DNA of 64,000 bases, from contig NZ_JAAGWZ010000001.1 of NCBI RefSeq assembly GCF_010686725.1, positions 124,001 through 188,000 of the forward strand. Direction: 5' to 3'. The notes below the pieces were generated by a model. It saw nothing but the letters and a program-made list of their open reading frames with translations, did not search any database and was not told the origin of the DNA. Source of the DNA: Galbitalea soli (GTDB lineage: Bacteria > Actinomycetota > Actinomycetes > Actinomycetales > Microbacteriaceae). The translations under genes were made by a program, and so were the position numbers. Positions 8,786-19,542 of this stretch are shown piece by piece. Position 1 is the first letter of the stretch; every line of letters begins with the position of its first letter.

Positions 8786-11292
8786 CCAGCATCGCCCTCA
8801 GCGCGCGCCGCCTGCGCGCCGGGGCGTGGGCGCGCGGCCACGCGGTCAGCCTCGCGCTCGCCGCGACCATGCTCGTCGGGGCGCTGGCCACCGGCTCGCT
8901 GCTGACTGGACCCCGCGGCACCCTCTCCGACTGGATCGGCACGGGCGCCGAGGCGTTCGCCCAGACCCACAACTTCCTGGGGCCGCTCACCGCCGCGTTC
9001 TTCGCCCCGGGGCCGCTCGTGCTGCTCGCCGCGCTCGTGGCGACAGTGCTCGTCGTGGGCGAGGCCGAGCGGCTCATGGGCCCCTGGCGCACGCTCGCGG
9101 CCTTCGTCGTCACCGCCTACGCGAGCGCCGGCATCGGCACCCTGCTGCAGTCGCTCGGCCTCCTCGCGCACGAGCGCTGGAGCGTGCGCATCCAGGAATA
9201 CGTCGTCACCGACCCGTTCACGGCGATCATCGGCACGGTGATGACCGCGAGCGCGTTCATGGGCACGCTCTGGCGACGGAGGGTGCGCATCCTCGGCCTC
9301 TCCGCCGTCGTGATCGTGCTCCTCTACGCCGGTCACCCCTCGGATCTGTTCCGTCTCATCGCCGCCCTGCTCGGTCTCGTGCTCGGCGCGCTCATCGCCC
9401 GCGAGAAGCCGACGCTGCGGGTGGCGCGCAGTTCGCACCGCGAGGCGCGGAGCCTCGTCTCGGTCGTGCTGCTCGTCACGGCGGTCGGGCCCGTCGTGAG
9501 CGTGTTCTCGCCGCACGGCTACGGCCTGCTGCAGCCGCTCGGCGTGCTCTTCCGCAACACCCTTCCCTCGCTCGCGCCGCTGCAGCGGGCCTGCGCGGTG
9601 CCGTCGCCGGCCCTGCACTGCGCGGCGGATCTCGCGCTCGCGCGCATCAACGGACCGGGGGCGGTCATCCTCGCCCCGCTGCCCCTCGTGGTGCTCGCGC
9701 TCGCGGCGATCGGCATGCTGCGCGGGCGGCGGTCGGCGGCACTCGTCGCGATCGCGGTCAACGTGCTCCTCGCCGCGATGGCCGCCTTCTACTACGGCTT
9801 CGTTCCCGCCTTCGGGGAGTCGACGGTGCTCAGCCAATCGGCCGGCAGCGTCGAGGGCGTGGTGCGGCTGTCGATCGCGGTCGCGGTGCCGCTCGTGGTG
9901 GCGGCGGTGATCCTGGCCACGCTGCGCCACTTCACCGTGCGCACCTCGGCGACCCGTGCGGTGCGCTACGTGGCCGTCGTCGGCGGGTCGTTCCTCGCGC
10001 TCGCCGGCACCTTCCTGGCCGTCGGGATGCTCGCCCGCGCGCAATTCGCGCCCGTCGCGACGCCCGCCTCGCTGCTGCTCGAACTGCCCGACCGCTTCGT
10101 TCCCGTGGGCTTCCTGCGCCTCGAGGCGATCGATCTGCTCCCGAGCGGACCGCTCGCGCTCGCCGTGTACGACGCCGTCGGGCCACTGTTCTGGCTCATC
10201 GTGGTGGCGGCGACGGCGTGGCTCATCGTGGCGACCCCGGACGCGGTGGCCTCCGCGGAGCTCGAGCGGGTGCGGGCGCTTCTTCGGCACGGTTCGGGCT
10301 CCCTCGGGCACCTCGCCACCTGGCGCGGAAACCGCTACTGGTTCTCGGCCGACGGCGCAGTCGCGATCGCCTATCGCGTGCACTCCGGCTGCGCCGTCTC
10401 GGTCTCCGATCCGATCGGGCCGGCGGAGCAGTGGGAGGCCGCGGCGCGCGCCTTCGTCGACTTCTGCGACGATCGCGGCTGGGACGCCCTGTTCTACAGC
10501 GTGCACGACGACTTCGTCCCGATCGCCCACGCCATGGGGTGGGCCACGACCCGCGTCGGCACCGAGACGATCGTGCGCCCGGCGAGCCTCACGCTGCAGG
10601 GGCGCAGCTGGCAGGACGTGCGCAGTTCGATCAATCGTGCCGAGCGGGCGGGCATCCGCTTCCTCTGGACGAGGCACGCCGAGCTGCCGCCCGCTCTCGC
10701 GCTCCAGATCGACGAGATCTCCGAGTCGTGGGTGGCCGAGAAGGACCTCCCCGAACTGGGCTTCACCCTCGGCGGCACGGACGAGCTCCGCGACCCCGAG
10801 GTGGCGCTCGGCCTCGCCATCGACGCGGGCGGTCAGGTCGAGGCGGTGACGAGCTGGATGCCGCGCTACCGCGACGGGCGCGTCGTGGGGTGGACGCTCG
10901 ACTTCATGCGGCGCCGGCCGGACAGCATCAACGGCGTGATGGAGTTCCTCATCGCCTCGAGCGCGCTGCAGATGCGCGACGACGGCATCGAGGAGTTGAG
11001 TCTGTCGGCGGCGCCGCTCGTCGCGCCCGAGGGGGAGGACGCGCTCGACCGGGCCGACGGCGCCCCCGCCCCGCAGCGCGTGCTCGCCCTGCTCGCCCGC
11101 GCACTCGAACCCGCCTACGGCTTCCGCTCCCTGTTCGCCTTCAAGCGCAAGTTCTCGCCGAGCTACGCGCCCCTGCACCTCGCCTATCGCGACGCCCTCG
11201 TCCTCCCCGCGGCCGGCGCGGCGCTCGCCCGCGCCTACCTCCCCTCGGCGGGGGTGCGGGATGCGCTCCAGGTCGCCCGCGCGCTGCTGTGA
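8782..11292 (+). CDS. MprF-like aminoacyl-phospholipid synthase (DUF2156) with membrane N-terminus
   Basis: An 836-residue protein. About the first 490 residues are a chain of membrane helices, the early part resembling rhomboid-like membrane domains of actinobacterial relatives. The C-terminal 340 residues are the DUF2156/LPG-synthase domain of the GNAT-like fold, recognised by the stretches GNRYWFSADG, SDPIGPAEQW, RSSINRAERAG and the end block AFKRKFSPSYAPLHLAY. Such enzymes transfer an amino acid (Lys, Ala or others) from tRNA to phosphatidylglycerol or diacylglycerol, lowering envelope negative charge and raising resistance to cationic peptides. The amino acid cannot be read from sequence. 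GTG start overlaps the esterase stop. Confidence 0.82.
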   Translation: MTSIALSARRLRAGAWARGHAVSLALAATMLVGALATGSLLTGPRGTLSDWIGTGAEAFAQTHNFLGPLTAAFFAPGPLVLLAALVATVLVVGEAERLMGPWRTLAAFVVTAYASAGIGTLLQSLGLLAHERWSVRIQEYVVTDPFTAIIGTVMTASAFMGTLWRRRVRILGLSAVVIVLLYAGHPSDLFRLIAALLGLVLGALIAREKPTLRVARSSHREARSLVSVVLLVTAVGPVVSVFSPHGYGLLQPLGVLFRNTLPSLAPLQRACAVPSPALHCAADLALARINGPGAVILAPLPLVVLALAAIGMLRGRRSAALVAIAVNVLLAAMAAFYYGFVPAFGESTVLSQSAGSVEGVVRLSIAVAVPLVVAAVILATLRHFTVRTSATRAVRYVAVVGGSFLALAGTFLAVGMLARAQFAPVATPASLLLELPDRFVPVGFLRLEAIDLLPSGPLALAVYDAVGPLFWLIVVAATAWLIVATPDAVASAELERVRALLRHGSGSLGHLATWRGNRYWFSADGAVAIAYRVHSGCAVSVSDPIGPAEQWEAAARAFVDFCDDRGWDALFYSVHDDFVPIAHAMGWATTRVGTETIVRPASLTLQGRSWQDVRSSINRAERAGIRFLWTRHAELPPALALQIDEISESWVAEKDLPELGFTLGGTDELRDPEVALGLAIDAGGQVEAVTSWMPRYRDGRVVGWTLDFMRRRPDSINGVMEFLIASSALQMRDDGIEELSLSAAPLVAPEGEDALDRADGAPAPQRVLALLARALEPAYGFRSLFAFKRKFSPSYAPLHLAYRDALVLPAAGAALARAYLPSAGVRDALQVARALL

Positions 11293-11312
11293 CGCGCGCC
11301 CGCGCCGGGTGG

Positions 11313-11324
11313 TACCCTGAACAC
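11313..11324 (+). promoter_or_regulatory. Promoter of the leuA leader transcript
   Basis: TACCCT (11313-11318) lies six bases before the GTG of the leucine leader peptide at 11325, so the leader peptide itself appears to be translated from a leaderless mRNA. Confidence 0.6.
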
Positions 11325-11353
11325 GTGTTGTTCGGTCTGCTCCTTCTTAGCTG

Positions 11354-11369
<16 letters not shown>
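11325..11369 (+). CDS. Leucine-rich leader peptide of leuA
   Basis: A 14-codon frame from GTG to TAA reads MLFGLLLLSCRDES: five Leu codons among the first eight, using TTG, CTG, CTC and two CTT. CTT and TTG are uncommon in this GC-rich genome, which suits a sensor of charged tRNA-Leu. The frame begins six bases after a -10 hexamer and ends inside the 5' part of a strong hairpin. Leucine-dependent leader regulation of leuA is known from comparative work in actinobacteria, so this is a recognised type of element. Confidence 0.82.
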
Positions 11370-13848
<2,479 letters not shown>

Positions 13849-13903
13849 CCCACTATTCTCGCGTGTTGCCGCGCCGTCTGGTGGCGTCGTCAGCCGCTCG
13901 GGG

Positions 13904-13915
13904 GATACTGGTGCG
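13904..13915 (+). promoter_or_regulatory. Leaderless promoter of recO
   Basis: GATACT (13904-13909) ends six bases before the GTG at 13916 and identifies that codon as the recO start. Confidence 0.55.
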
Positions 13916-14641
13916 GTGCCCCTGTATCGTGACGAAGCCGTGGTGCTGCGAACCCACAAGCTGGGCGAGGCAGACCGGATCGTCACCATGCTGAGCCGCC
14001 AGCACGGCAAGATCCGCGCCGTCGCGAAGGGCGTGCGCCGCACCGCCTCGAAGTTCGGATCGCGGCTCGAACCGATGATGGTCGTCGACGTGCAGCTGTA
14101 CGAGGGGCGCAGCCTCGACATCGTGACCCAGGCCGAGTCGCTGGGTGCCTACGGCGCCGACATCGCGGGCGACTACGCGAGCTACACGGCGGCGGCCGCG
14201 ATGATCGAGACAGCCGATCGCATCACCGACGACAGCGGCAGCCTGCAGCAGTACCTCCTGCTCGTCGGCGCCCTGCGCTCGCTCTCCCGCCGCGAGCGCG
14301 TGCCGGGTCTCACCCTCGACTCCTACCTGCTGCGCTCCCTCTCCATCGCCGGCTGGGCGCCGAGCTTCGTGGACTGCGCGGTGACGGGTGCCCCCGGCCC
14401 CCACACCGCGTTCGTCGTGCAGCTCGGCGGGGTGGTCGCCGACTCGGTCGCCCCACCCGGCACCCCTCGCGTCGATCCGGAGACGATCGATCTCCTCGCC
14501 GCCCTGCTCGCGGGCGACTGGCCGACGGTCGAGGCCTCGGATGACCGTGCCCGCGGCCAGGCGAGCGGCATCGTCGCGGCGTACACCCAGTTCCACCTGG
14601 AGCGCGGCCTGCGCTCCCTGCGCCTGGTCGACCGCCGATGA
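13916..14641 (+). CDS. recO: DNA repair protein RecO, zinc site largely lost
   Basis: A 241-residue recombination mediator acting with RecR in RecA loading. The OB-fold N-terminus reads [20 protein letters not shown] and the family stretch [12 protein letters not shown] follows. In most RecO proteins the C-terminal half has a four-cysteine zinc site; here the region reads [13 protein letters not shown] then [12 protein letters not shown], so only the first Cys remains and the others are Thr, Ala and Val. The start is fixed by the leaderless promoter. It overlaps uppS by four bases (ATGA), the common actinobacterial recO-uppS pair. Confidence 0.9.
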   Translation: MPLYRDEAVVLRTHKLGEADRIVTMLSRQHGKIRAVAKGVRRTASKFGSRLEPMMVVDVQLYEGRSLDIVTQAESLGAYGADIAGDYASYTAAAAMIETADRITDDSGSLQQYLLLVGALRSLSRRERVPGLTLDSYLLRSLSIAGWAPSFVDCAVTGAPGPHTAFVVQLGGVVADSVAPPGTPRVDPETIDLLAALLAGDWPTVEASDDRARGQASGIVAAYTQFHLERGLRSLRLVDRR

Positions 14642-15441
14642 CGCCCGTCGCCAAGACGCACCGCGATGCCGTCGAGTTCCGCCCGCTCGACTGGACGGGC
14701 CTGTACCCGCCCGCGCTTCCCGCGGCCGCCATCCCGGCCCACGTCGCGATCGTGATGGACGGCAACGGGCGCTGGGCCAACGGTCGGGGCCTCACGCGCG
14801 TGGAGGGCCACAAGGCGGGGGAGGCGGCGCTGCTCGATGTCGTCGCGGGGGCGATCCAGCTGGGCATCCGCCACCTCAGCGTGTACGCGTTCTCGACGGA
14901 GAACTGGAAGCGCTCGCCCGATGAGGTGCGCTTCCTCATGGGATTCAACCGCGACGTGCTGCATCGCCGTCGCGATCAGCTGAACGAGTGGGGCGTGCGC
15001 GTGCGCTGGGCGGGGCGCAAGCCCCGGCTGTGGGGCTCGGTCATCTCCGAGCTGCAGTTCGCGGAGCGCCTCACGGCGAACAACTCGACTCTCACCCTCA
15101 CGATGTGCGTCAACTACGGCGGACGCACCGAGATCGCGGATGCGGTGCGCTCCATCGCCGACGAGGTAGCGGCGGGGCGGCTCAAGCCCTCCGGCATCAC
15201 CGAGAAGACGATCCAGAAGGCGCTCTACGCACCGGAGCTGCCGGACGTCGATCTCTTCATCCGCAGCTCCGGAGAGCAGCGCACGAGCAACTTCCTGCTC
15301 TGGCAGAGCGCCTACGCCGAAATGGTGTTCCTCGACACGCTGTGGCCCGACTTCACTCGGGAACAATTGTGGGAAGCTGTGACACTGTATGCCACGAGGA
15401 ATCGTCGATTCGGGGGTGCCGTCGATGCGCCGACGGCCTGA
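14638..15441 (+). CDS. uppS: Isoprenyl (undecaprenyl) diphosphate synthase
   Basis: A 267-residue cis-prenyltransferase making the lipid carrier for cell-wall synthesis. The catalytic Asp41 lies in [34 protein letters not shown] and the C-terminal [20 protein letters not shown] are all diagnostic. Actinobacteria often have two such enzymes of different chain length, so the product length (C15 to C55) is not certain from sequence. It overlaps recO. Confidence 0.93.
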   Translation: MTPVAKTHRDAVEFRPLDWTGLYPPALPAAAIPAHVAIVMDGNGRWANGRGLTRVEGHKAGEAALLDVVAGAIQLGIRHLSVYAFSTENWKRSPDEVRFLMGFNRDVLHRRRDQLNEWGVRVRWAGRKPRLWGSVISELQFAERLTANNSTLTLTMCVNYGGRTEIADAVRSIADEVAAGRLKPSGITEKTIQKALYAPELPDVDLFIRSSGEQRTSNFLLWQSAYAEMVFLDTLWPDFTREQLWEAVTLYATRNRRFGGAVDAPTA

Positions 15442-15456
15442 AGGGGAGTTGCACAC

Positions 15457-16281
15457 ATGAGCAGAATCGCTCGTCTGGTCACGGCGATCATCTTCCTGAT
15501 CATCCTCGCCGCCTGCGGTGGCGCCGTCGTCTACTTCGGCACGGCCGACGGGCTCGGCTTCGGCGGCTCGGCGACCGTCGCCGGCACGGTCACGAAGGGC
15601 ACGGGCGCCTATGTGCAGATCGGGTGGGTGCGCAACAACGCGCCGTGGCCGATCACCGTGACGGGGATCGAGGCGACCGCGAACCACGCCGCGAAGCCGG
15701 TCACCGTCTACCTCTCGGCGAAGCAGGAGACCACGGCCGCGGTGACCAAGGCCCCGGCGTGGGCGACTCCGGCGGCCGCGGCGATGCCGGTCGCCTTCGC
15801 GGGCGGCACCCTGCGCTACCTCGGGTTCGCGATGACCCCCGCGCAGGGCGAGGTCGCGTCGTTCGACAGCATCACCGTGACGTTCACCGGGCCGCTCGGC
15901 ATCACCTTCCACAAGAGCTACTCCGGCGACACCTTCGCGGTCGCCTCGGACACTCTGCCGGCAGGCACCCTCGCCCTCGATCCCACGGTCGACTCCGGAT
16001 CGCTCGACGGCTACATCGAGCTGCTGCGCAACGCCCTGCAGCAGAGCAACAGCGCCCAGCTCGCGGTGGTCATGGGCAGCGGCGTGAAGCCGGCCCAGGC
16101 CCAGAAGTTCGCGAAGGACATGGCGAAGTTCCAGATCAACGACAACGTGACGGCCACGCGCGATCCCGCGAACCCCTACCGCCGCACGCTGGTCTTCTAC
16201 GCCACCTCGCCCACCAAGGACGGCCTGCCGCCGATTCGCATCGAGTGGAGCGGCTTCCGCTGGAGCGTGCTCGGCTACTGA
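15457..16281 (+). CDS. Unknown secreted or membrane-anchored protein
   Basis: A 274-residue protein I do not recognise. Residues 3-19 are a positively charged start plus hydrophobic stretch ending in LAAC, a lipobox (Cys20); the hydrophobic stretch continues weakly to about residue 28, so a simple N-terminal anchor is also possible. The rest is Ala/Thr/Val-rich and looks like extracytoplasmic beta-structure. AAGGGGAG eight bases before the ATG is a good ribosome site. It lies 15 bp after uppS and may be co-transcribed. It converges on the LysR gene with a 7-bp tail overlap. Confidence 0.7.
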   Translation: MSRIARLVTAIIFLIILAACGGAVVYFGTADGLGFGGSATVAGTVTKGTGAYVQIGWVRNNAPWPITVTGIEATANHAAKPVTVYLSAKQETTAAVTKAPAWATPAAAAMPVAFAGGTLRYLGFAMTPAQGEVASFDSITVTFTGPLGITFHKSYSGDTFAVASDTLPAGTLALDPTVDSGSLDGYIELLRNALQQSNSAQLAVVMGSGVKPAQAQKFAKDMAKFQINDNVTATRDPANPYRRTLVFYATSPTKDGLPPIRIEWSGFRWSVLGY

Positions 16282-17243
16282 GCCGCGGCGCGCGCCACCG
16301 CGCCGACCGGAGTGAGCCCCCAGTCCGCCCCCGGCACCGCGCGGATCGCCGCGATGGTCGCGGCGAGGCTCGGAACGCGGACGGCTCCCGCGTGGCTGAC
16401 CAGCTGGATATCGCGGGTGGAGACCGGCGCGGTGGCCCGAATGGCGGCACCGGGCGGCACGGCGGCGGTGGCCAGCGCGAGCCGGGGGAGCAGCGCGACA
16501 CCGACATCGGCGGCCACGAGATTGAGCACCGCGACCGCGTTGTCGGTCTCGTAGTCGATGACCGGATCGAAGCCCGCCGCCTCGCACACGGCGAGGAGGT
16601 GCCCGCGGCAGAGCGGGCAGCCGGCGATCCAGCGCTCCCGATCGAGGAGGGAGACGTCGACGGCCTCCTCCACGGCGAGCGGGTGCCGGGCGGGCAGGGC
16701 GAGCACCACCTCTTCGGTGAACAGCGGAGTGAGGTGCAGGCCGCTCGCGACATCCCGGTGCGGATCGGCGCGGTCACCCGGATAGCTGAAGGTGATCGCG
16801 AGGTCGACCGCGCCCTCGCCGAGCATGCCGATCGCCTCGGGCGGCTCGGCCTCGATGTAGGTGACGACGATGCCCGGGTGCTGGCTCGCCATCGTGTGGA
16901 GCAGGCGCGGGATGATCGTCGAGGAGGCCGTGGGAAAGCCCGCGATGCGGGCGGTCCCCGTGCGCATGCCGGCGAGCTCCGCCAGATCGCCGGCCGCCGC
17001 GTCGAGCGCCGAGGAGATCGTCACGGCGTGCCGGGCGAGCAGCTGCCCGGCCTCGGTGAGCCGGATTCCACGGCCCGCGCGGATCACCAGCGGCACGCCC
17101 AGACGGGCCTCCGCGCGCTGCAGGTGCTGGCTGATCGCGGGCTGACTGAAGCCCAGAACGCGCGCGGCGCCCGTGATCGTGCCCGTGTCGGAGATCGCGC
17201 GCACGATACGCAGCGAGTGCAGGTCGAGGTCGAGCTCGGTCAT
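16275..17243 (-). CDS. LysR-family transcriptional regulator
   Basis: A 322-residue regulator. The N-terminal winged helix reads DLHSLRIVRAISDTGTITGA, FSQPAISQHLQRAEARLG and RLTEAGQLLARHA. The periplasmic-binding-like effector domain follows, with VDLAITFSYPGD and the Cys pair CPLCRG near 210. I start at the ATG at 17243, six bases after GATTAT on the minus strand, not at in-frame upstream ATGs. The gene is divergent from the PLP enzyme at 17322, so that gene is its likely target. Effector unknown. Confidence 0.88.
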   Translation of the reverse strand: MTELDLDLHSLRIVRAISDTGTITGAARVLGFSQPAISQHLQRAEARLGVPLVIRAGRGIRLTEAGQLLARHAVTISSALDAAAGDLAELAGMRTGTARIAGFPTASSTIIPRLLHTMASQHPGIVVTYIEAEPPEAIGMLGEGAVDLAITFSYPGDRADPHRDVASGLHLTPLFTEEVVLALPARHPLAVEEAVDVSLLDRERWIAGCPLCRGHLLAVCEAAGFDPVIDYETDNAVAVLNLVAADVGVALLPRLALATAAVPPGAAIRATAPVSTRDIQLVSHAGAVRVPSLAATIAAIRAVPGADWGLTPVGAVARAAAQ

Positions 17244-17249
17244 CCACTC

Positions 17250-17321
17250 ATAATCTCGCATTATCGACAGCATCGAAAGCATGGCATTGTCGTATGCAAG
17301 CCCAGCGGGGATGCTGGGCGC
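17250..17321. promoter_or_regulatory. LysR-type operator region between regulator and PLP enzyme gene
   Basis: ATAATCTCGCATTAT (17250-17264) is a perfect inverted repeat containing the LysR box T-N11-A (17251-17263), and it covers the -10 of the lysR gene, so self-repression is likely. A related palindrome, GCATTGTCGTATGC (17284-17297), sits 25 bases from the partial copy GCATTATCGACAGC (17259-17272). A small hairpin, CCCAGC (17301-17306) with GCTGGG (17313-17318), lies just before the ATG at 17322. Confidence 0.65.
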
Positions 17322-18401
17322 ATGACCACGCGTACCCTCGCCACCCCGTCCCTCGCCCTCGCCTCGGCCCGGGAGCAGTTCGGCGACGCCCGCGGCTACC
17401 TGGCGGTCGCCTCGATCGGACTTCCGCCGCGGAGCGCCGTGGAGGCGCTGAAGCGCGACCTCGACGCGTGGTTCGCCGCCGACCGCGACCCGCAGGGCTA
17501 CGACCCCATCATCGAGCGCACCCGCGCGCACTACGCGGCGCTCGTGGGCGTCGCGCCGTCGAGGGTCGCGGCGGGGTCGCAGACCTCGGTCATCACCTCG
17601 CTCATCGCGGCCGCCGTGCCGGAGGGCACCGAGGTGCTGTGCGTGGAGGGCGACTTCTCCTCCATCATCTTCCCGTTCCTGGAGCGGCCGGGGATCCGCG
17701 TGCGCACCGTGCCGCTCGATCGTCTGGCGGAGTCGATCGACGAGCGCACCTGGCTGGTCTCCTTCTCACTCGTGCAGTCCTCGACCGGCGTGGTGGCCGA
17801 CGTGCCGGCGATCCTCGAGGCCGCGGGGCGGGTCGGTGCGCTCAGCTACTGCGACACGACGCAGGCGACGGGGGTGCATCCGGTCGACGCGAGCCTGTTC
17901 GACGCGACGGTGTGCCACAGCTACAAGTGGCTCTGTTCGCCGCGCGGTGTCGCGTTTCTCACCGTGAGCGAGGCGATGCAGCGCCGGCTGACCCCGCTGC
18001 AGGCCGGCTGGTACGCGGGCGAGGAGGTGTGGAAGTCGTGCTACGGACCCGAGATGCACCTCGCCCGGGACGCGCGTCGCTTCGACGTCTCCCCGGCCTG
18101 GCAGGCCTGGGTCGGCGCCGAGCAGGCGATCGGGCTGTTCGCGGGGCTCGACATCGCGGAGGTGTGGGAGTGGACGGCGGGCCTCGGTGATCAGCTCTGC
18201 GAGGCGCTGGGCATCCGCCCGCAGCATCAGGCGATCGTGACCTGGGCCGACGCCGAGGGGGATGATCTGCGCGCCCTTGCCGCCGCGGGCATCCGCGCCT
18301 CGGGCCGGGCCGGTCGGCTTCGGGCCTCCTTCCATCTCTGGAACGACACGGGCGACGTGGAGCGGGTGCTCGCCGCCGTGCCCCGCAGGGAGCGCCGCTA
18401 G
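17322..18401 (+). CDS. Class V aminotransferase-fold PLP enzyme
   Basis: A 359-residue fold-type-I enzyme. The PLP lysine is in CHSYKWLCSPRGVAFL, preceded by the family aspartate in LSYCDTTQATGVHPVD. The GSQTSVITSL loop binds phosphate. It resembles the isopenicillin-N-epimerase/cysteine-desulfurase-like group, but the cysteine desulfurase active-site Cys loop is not evident, so I do not assign a reaction. It is divergent from a LysR regulator and its TAG stop forms part of the promoter of the following oxidoreductase gene. Confidence 0.8.
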   Translation: MTTRTLATPSLALASAREQFGDARGYLAVASIGLPPRSAVEALKRDLDAWFAADRDPQGYDPIIERTRAHYAALVGVAPSRVAAGSQTSVITSLIAAAVPEGTEVLCVEGDFSSIIFPFLERPGIRVRTVPLDRLAESIDERTWLVSFSLVQSSTGVVADVPAILEAAGRVGALSYCDTTQATGVHPVDASLFDATVCHSYKWLCSPRGVAFLTVSEAMQRRLTPLQAGWYAGEEVWKSCYGPEMHLARDARRFDVSPAWQAWVGAEQAIGLFAGLDIAEVWEWTAGLGDQLCEALGIRPQHQAIVTWADAEGDDLRALAAAGIRASGRAGRLRASFHLWNDTGDVERVLAAVPRRERR

Positions 18402-18410
18402 TCTGGCGGA
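18399..18410 (+). promoter_or_regulatory. Leaderless promoter whose -10 includes the upstream stop codon
   Basis: TAGTCT (18399-18404) begins with the TAG stop of the PLP enzyme gene and ends six bases before the ATG at 18411. Confidence 0.55.
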
Positions 18411-19448
18411 ATGCCAGCGAACAGCGCCCCCATCCGCACCGGGATCATCGGCTTCGGCCTCTCCGGCCGCATCTTCCATGAGCCCTTCCTCGCCGCCGAT
18501 CCGGCCTTCCGGATCGATCTCATCGCGACGGGCGACCCGACCCGCCGGGCGCAGGCCGAGGCTCTCGGGCACCCCACCGTGCCCGGCCCGGGGGAGCTGC
18601 TGAACCGACTCGGCGAGCTCGACCTCGTGGTGCTGGCCTCGCCCGCGCACGTCCATCTCGAGCAGGGCGTCGCGGCTCTGGAGGCCGGAGTCGCGGTCGT
18701 CGTCGACAAGCCCTTCGCCGCCTCGGCCGCGGAGGCGGAGCAGCTCATCGCGGTCTCCGAGCGCACCGGGGCGCCGCTCATCGTGTTCCAGAACCGGCGC
18801 TGGGACGGCGATTTCCGCACCATTCAGGCGCTCGTCGCGGAGGGCCGACTCGGTCGCGTGCACCGCTTCGAGTCGAGCTTCGAGCGCTACTCGGGCGCCG
18901 TGCGCGAGCGCTGGCAGGACACCACCCCGATCGAGCGCGGAGCCGGCATCAGCTATGACCTCGGCAGCCACCTCGTCGATCAGGCTCTGCACCTCTTCGG
19001 TCCCGCCACCCTCCAGCACGCCGAGGTCAGCGTCGTGCGGTCCGGCGGCGTGAGCGACGACGACGCCTTCTTCTCGCTGCGCCACGAGACGGGCGTGATC
19101 TCGCACCTCGCCGTCAGTCGCGTCGCGGCGCAGGCCGGTCCGCGGTTCCGGGTGCTCGGTACGGAGGACGCGTACACGGTGTACGGGCTCGATCCCCAGG
19201 AGGCCACGCTGCGCGCCGGCGGGCGGCCGGGCGATGCGGGCTTCGGCGAGGCGCCCGAGGCCGAGTGGGGGATGCTCGGCGGCGGCAGCTCCGGCCCCGA
19301 GCTCCGGCGCGTGCCCACCCTCCGGGGCGAGTACGCCGCGTTCTACGCGGGGGTCGCGGCGAGCATCCGTGACGGCGCGCCGGTGCCGGTGAACGCCCGG
19401 GACTCGCTCGCCGCCCTCCGGATCCTCGATGCGGCGCACGGCCGCTAG
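18411..19448 (+). CDS. Gfo/Idh/MocA-family NAD(P)-dependent oxidoreductase
   Basis: A 345-residue dehydrogenase. The Rossmann motif is GIIGFGLSGRIFHEPFL. The family E-K-P motif appears as VDKPFA (Val-Asp replacing the usual Glu), with the Lys kept. The C-terminal domain contains YDLGSHLVDQALHLFG, holding the catalytic-type Asp and His. The sequence type resembles YvaA/scyllo-inositol dehydrogenase-like members acting on sugars or inositols; substrate undetermined. It has its own leaderless promoter. The NAD biosynthesis operon follows after 94 bp. Confidence 0.85.
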   Translation: MPANSAPIRTGIIGFGLSGRIFHEPFLAADPAFRIDLIATGDPTRRAQAEALGHPTVPGPGELLNRLGELDLVVLASPAHVHLEQGVAALEAGVAVVVDKPFAASAAEAEQLIAVSERTGAPLIVFQNRRWDGDFRTIQALVAEGRLGRVHRFESSFERYSGAVRERWQDTTPIERGAGISYDLGSHLVDQALHLFGPATLQHAEVSVVRSGGVSDDDAFFSLRHETGVISHLAVSRVAAQAGPRFRVLGTEDAYTVYGLDPQEATLRAGGRPGDAGFGEAPEAEWGMLGGGSSGPELRRVPTLRGEYAAFYAGVAASIRDGAPVPVNARDSLAALRILDAAHGR

Positions 19449-19464
19449 GGTCGCCCGCGCTCAT

Positions 19465-19542
19465 TTGGCAGATACAGTCACGGCGACTAAAATACCTTAG
19501 AGTCAACTGCACCTTTACTTGGTGCACTCGAGGGGAGGCACC
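19465..19542 (+). promoter_or_regulatory. Sigma-A-like promoter and candidate repressor sites of the NAD operon
   Basis: TTGGCA (19465-19470), a 17-base spacer and TAAAAT (19488-19493) make the most canonical housekeeping promoter in the window. Around and after the predicted start are palindromes: AGTC-ACGGC-GACT (19476-19488), CTAA-N6-TTAG (19487-19500), and TGCACC-N7-GGTGCA (19508-19526). Any could be the operator of the Nudix-type repressor encoded next. AGGGGAGG (19531-19538) serves the GTG at 19543. Confidence 0.7.

Noticed and set aside
17244-17531. N-terminal extension of the LysR regulator through in-frame upstream ATGs
   Set aside because: It would overlap the divergent PLP enzyme gene and lacks family similarity; the 17243 ATG has a -10 at six bases and gives the normal helix-turn-helix position.
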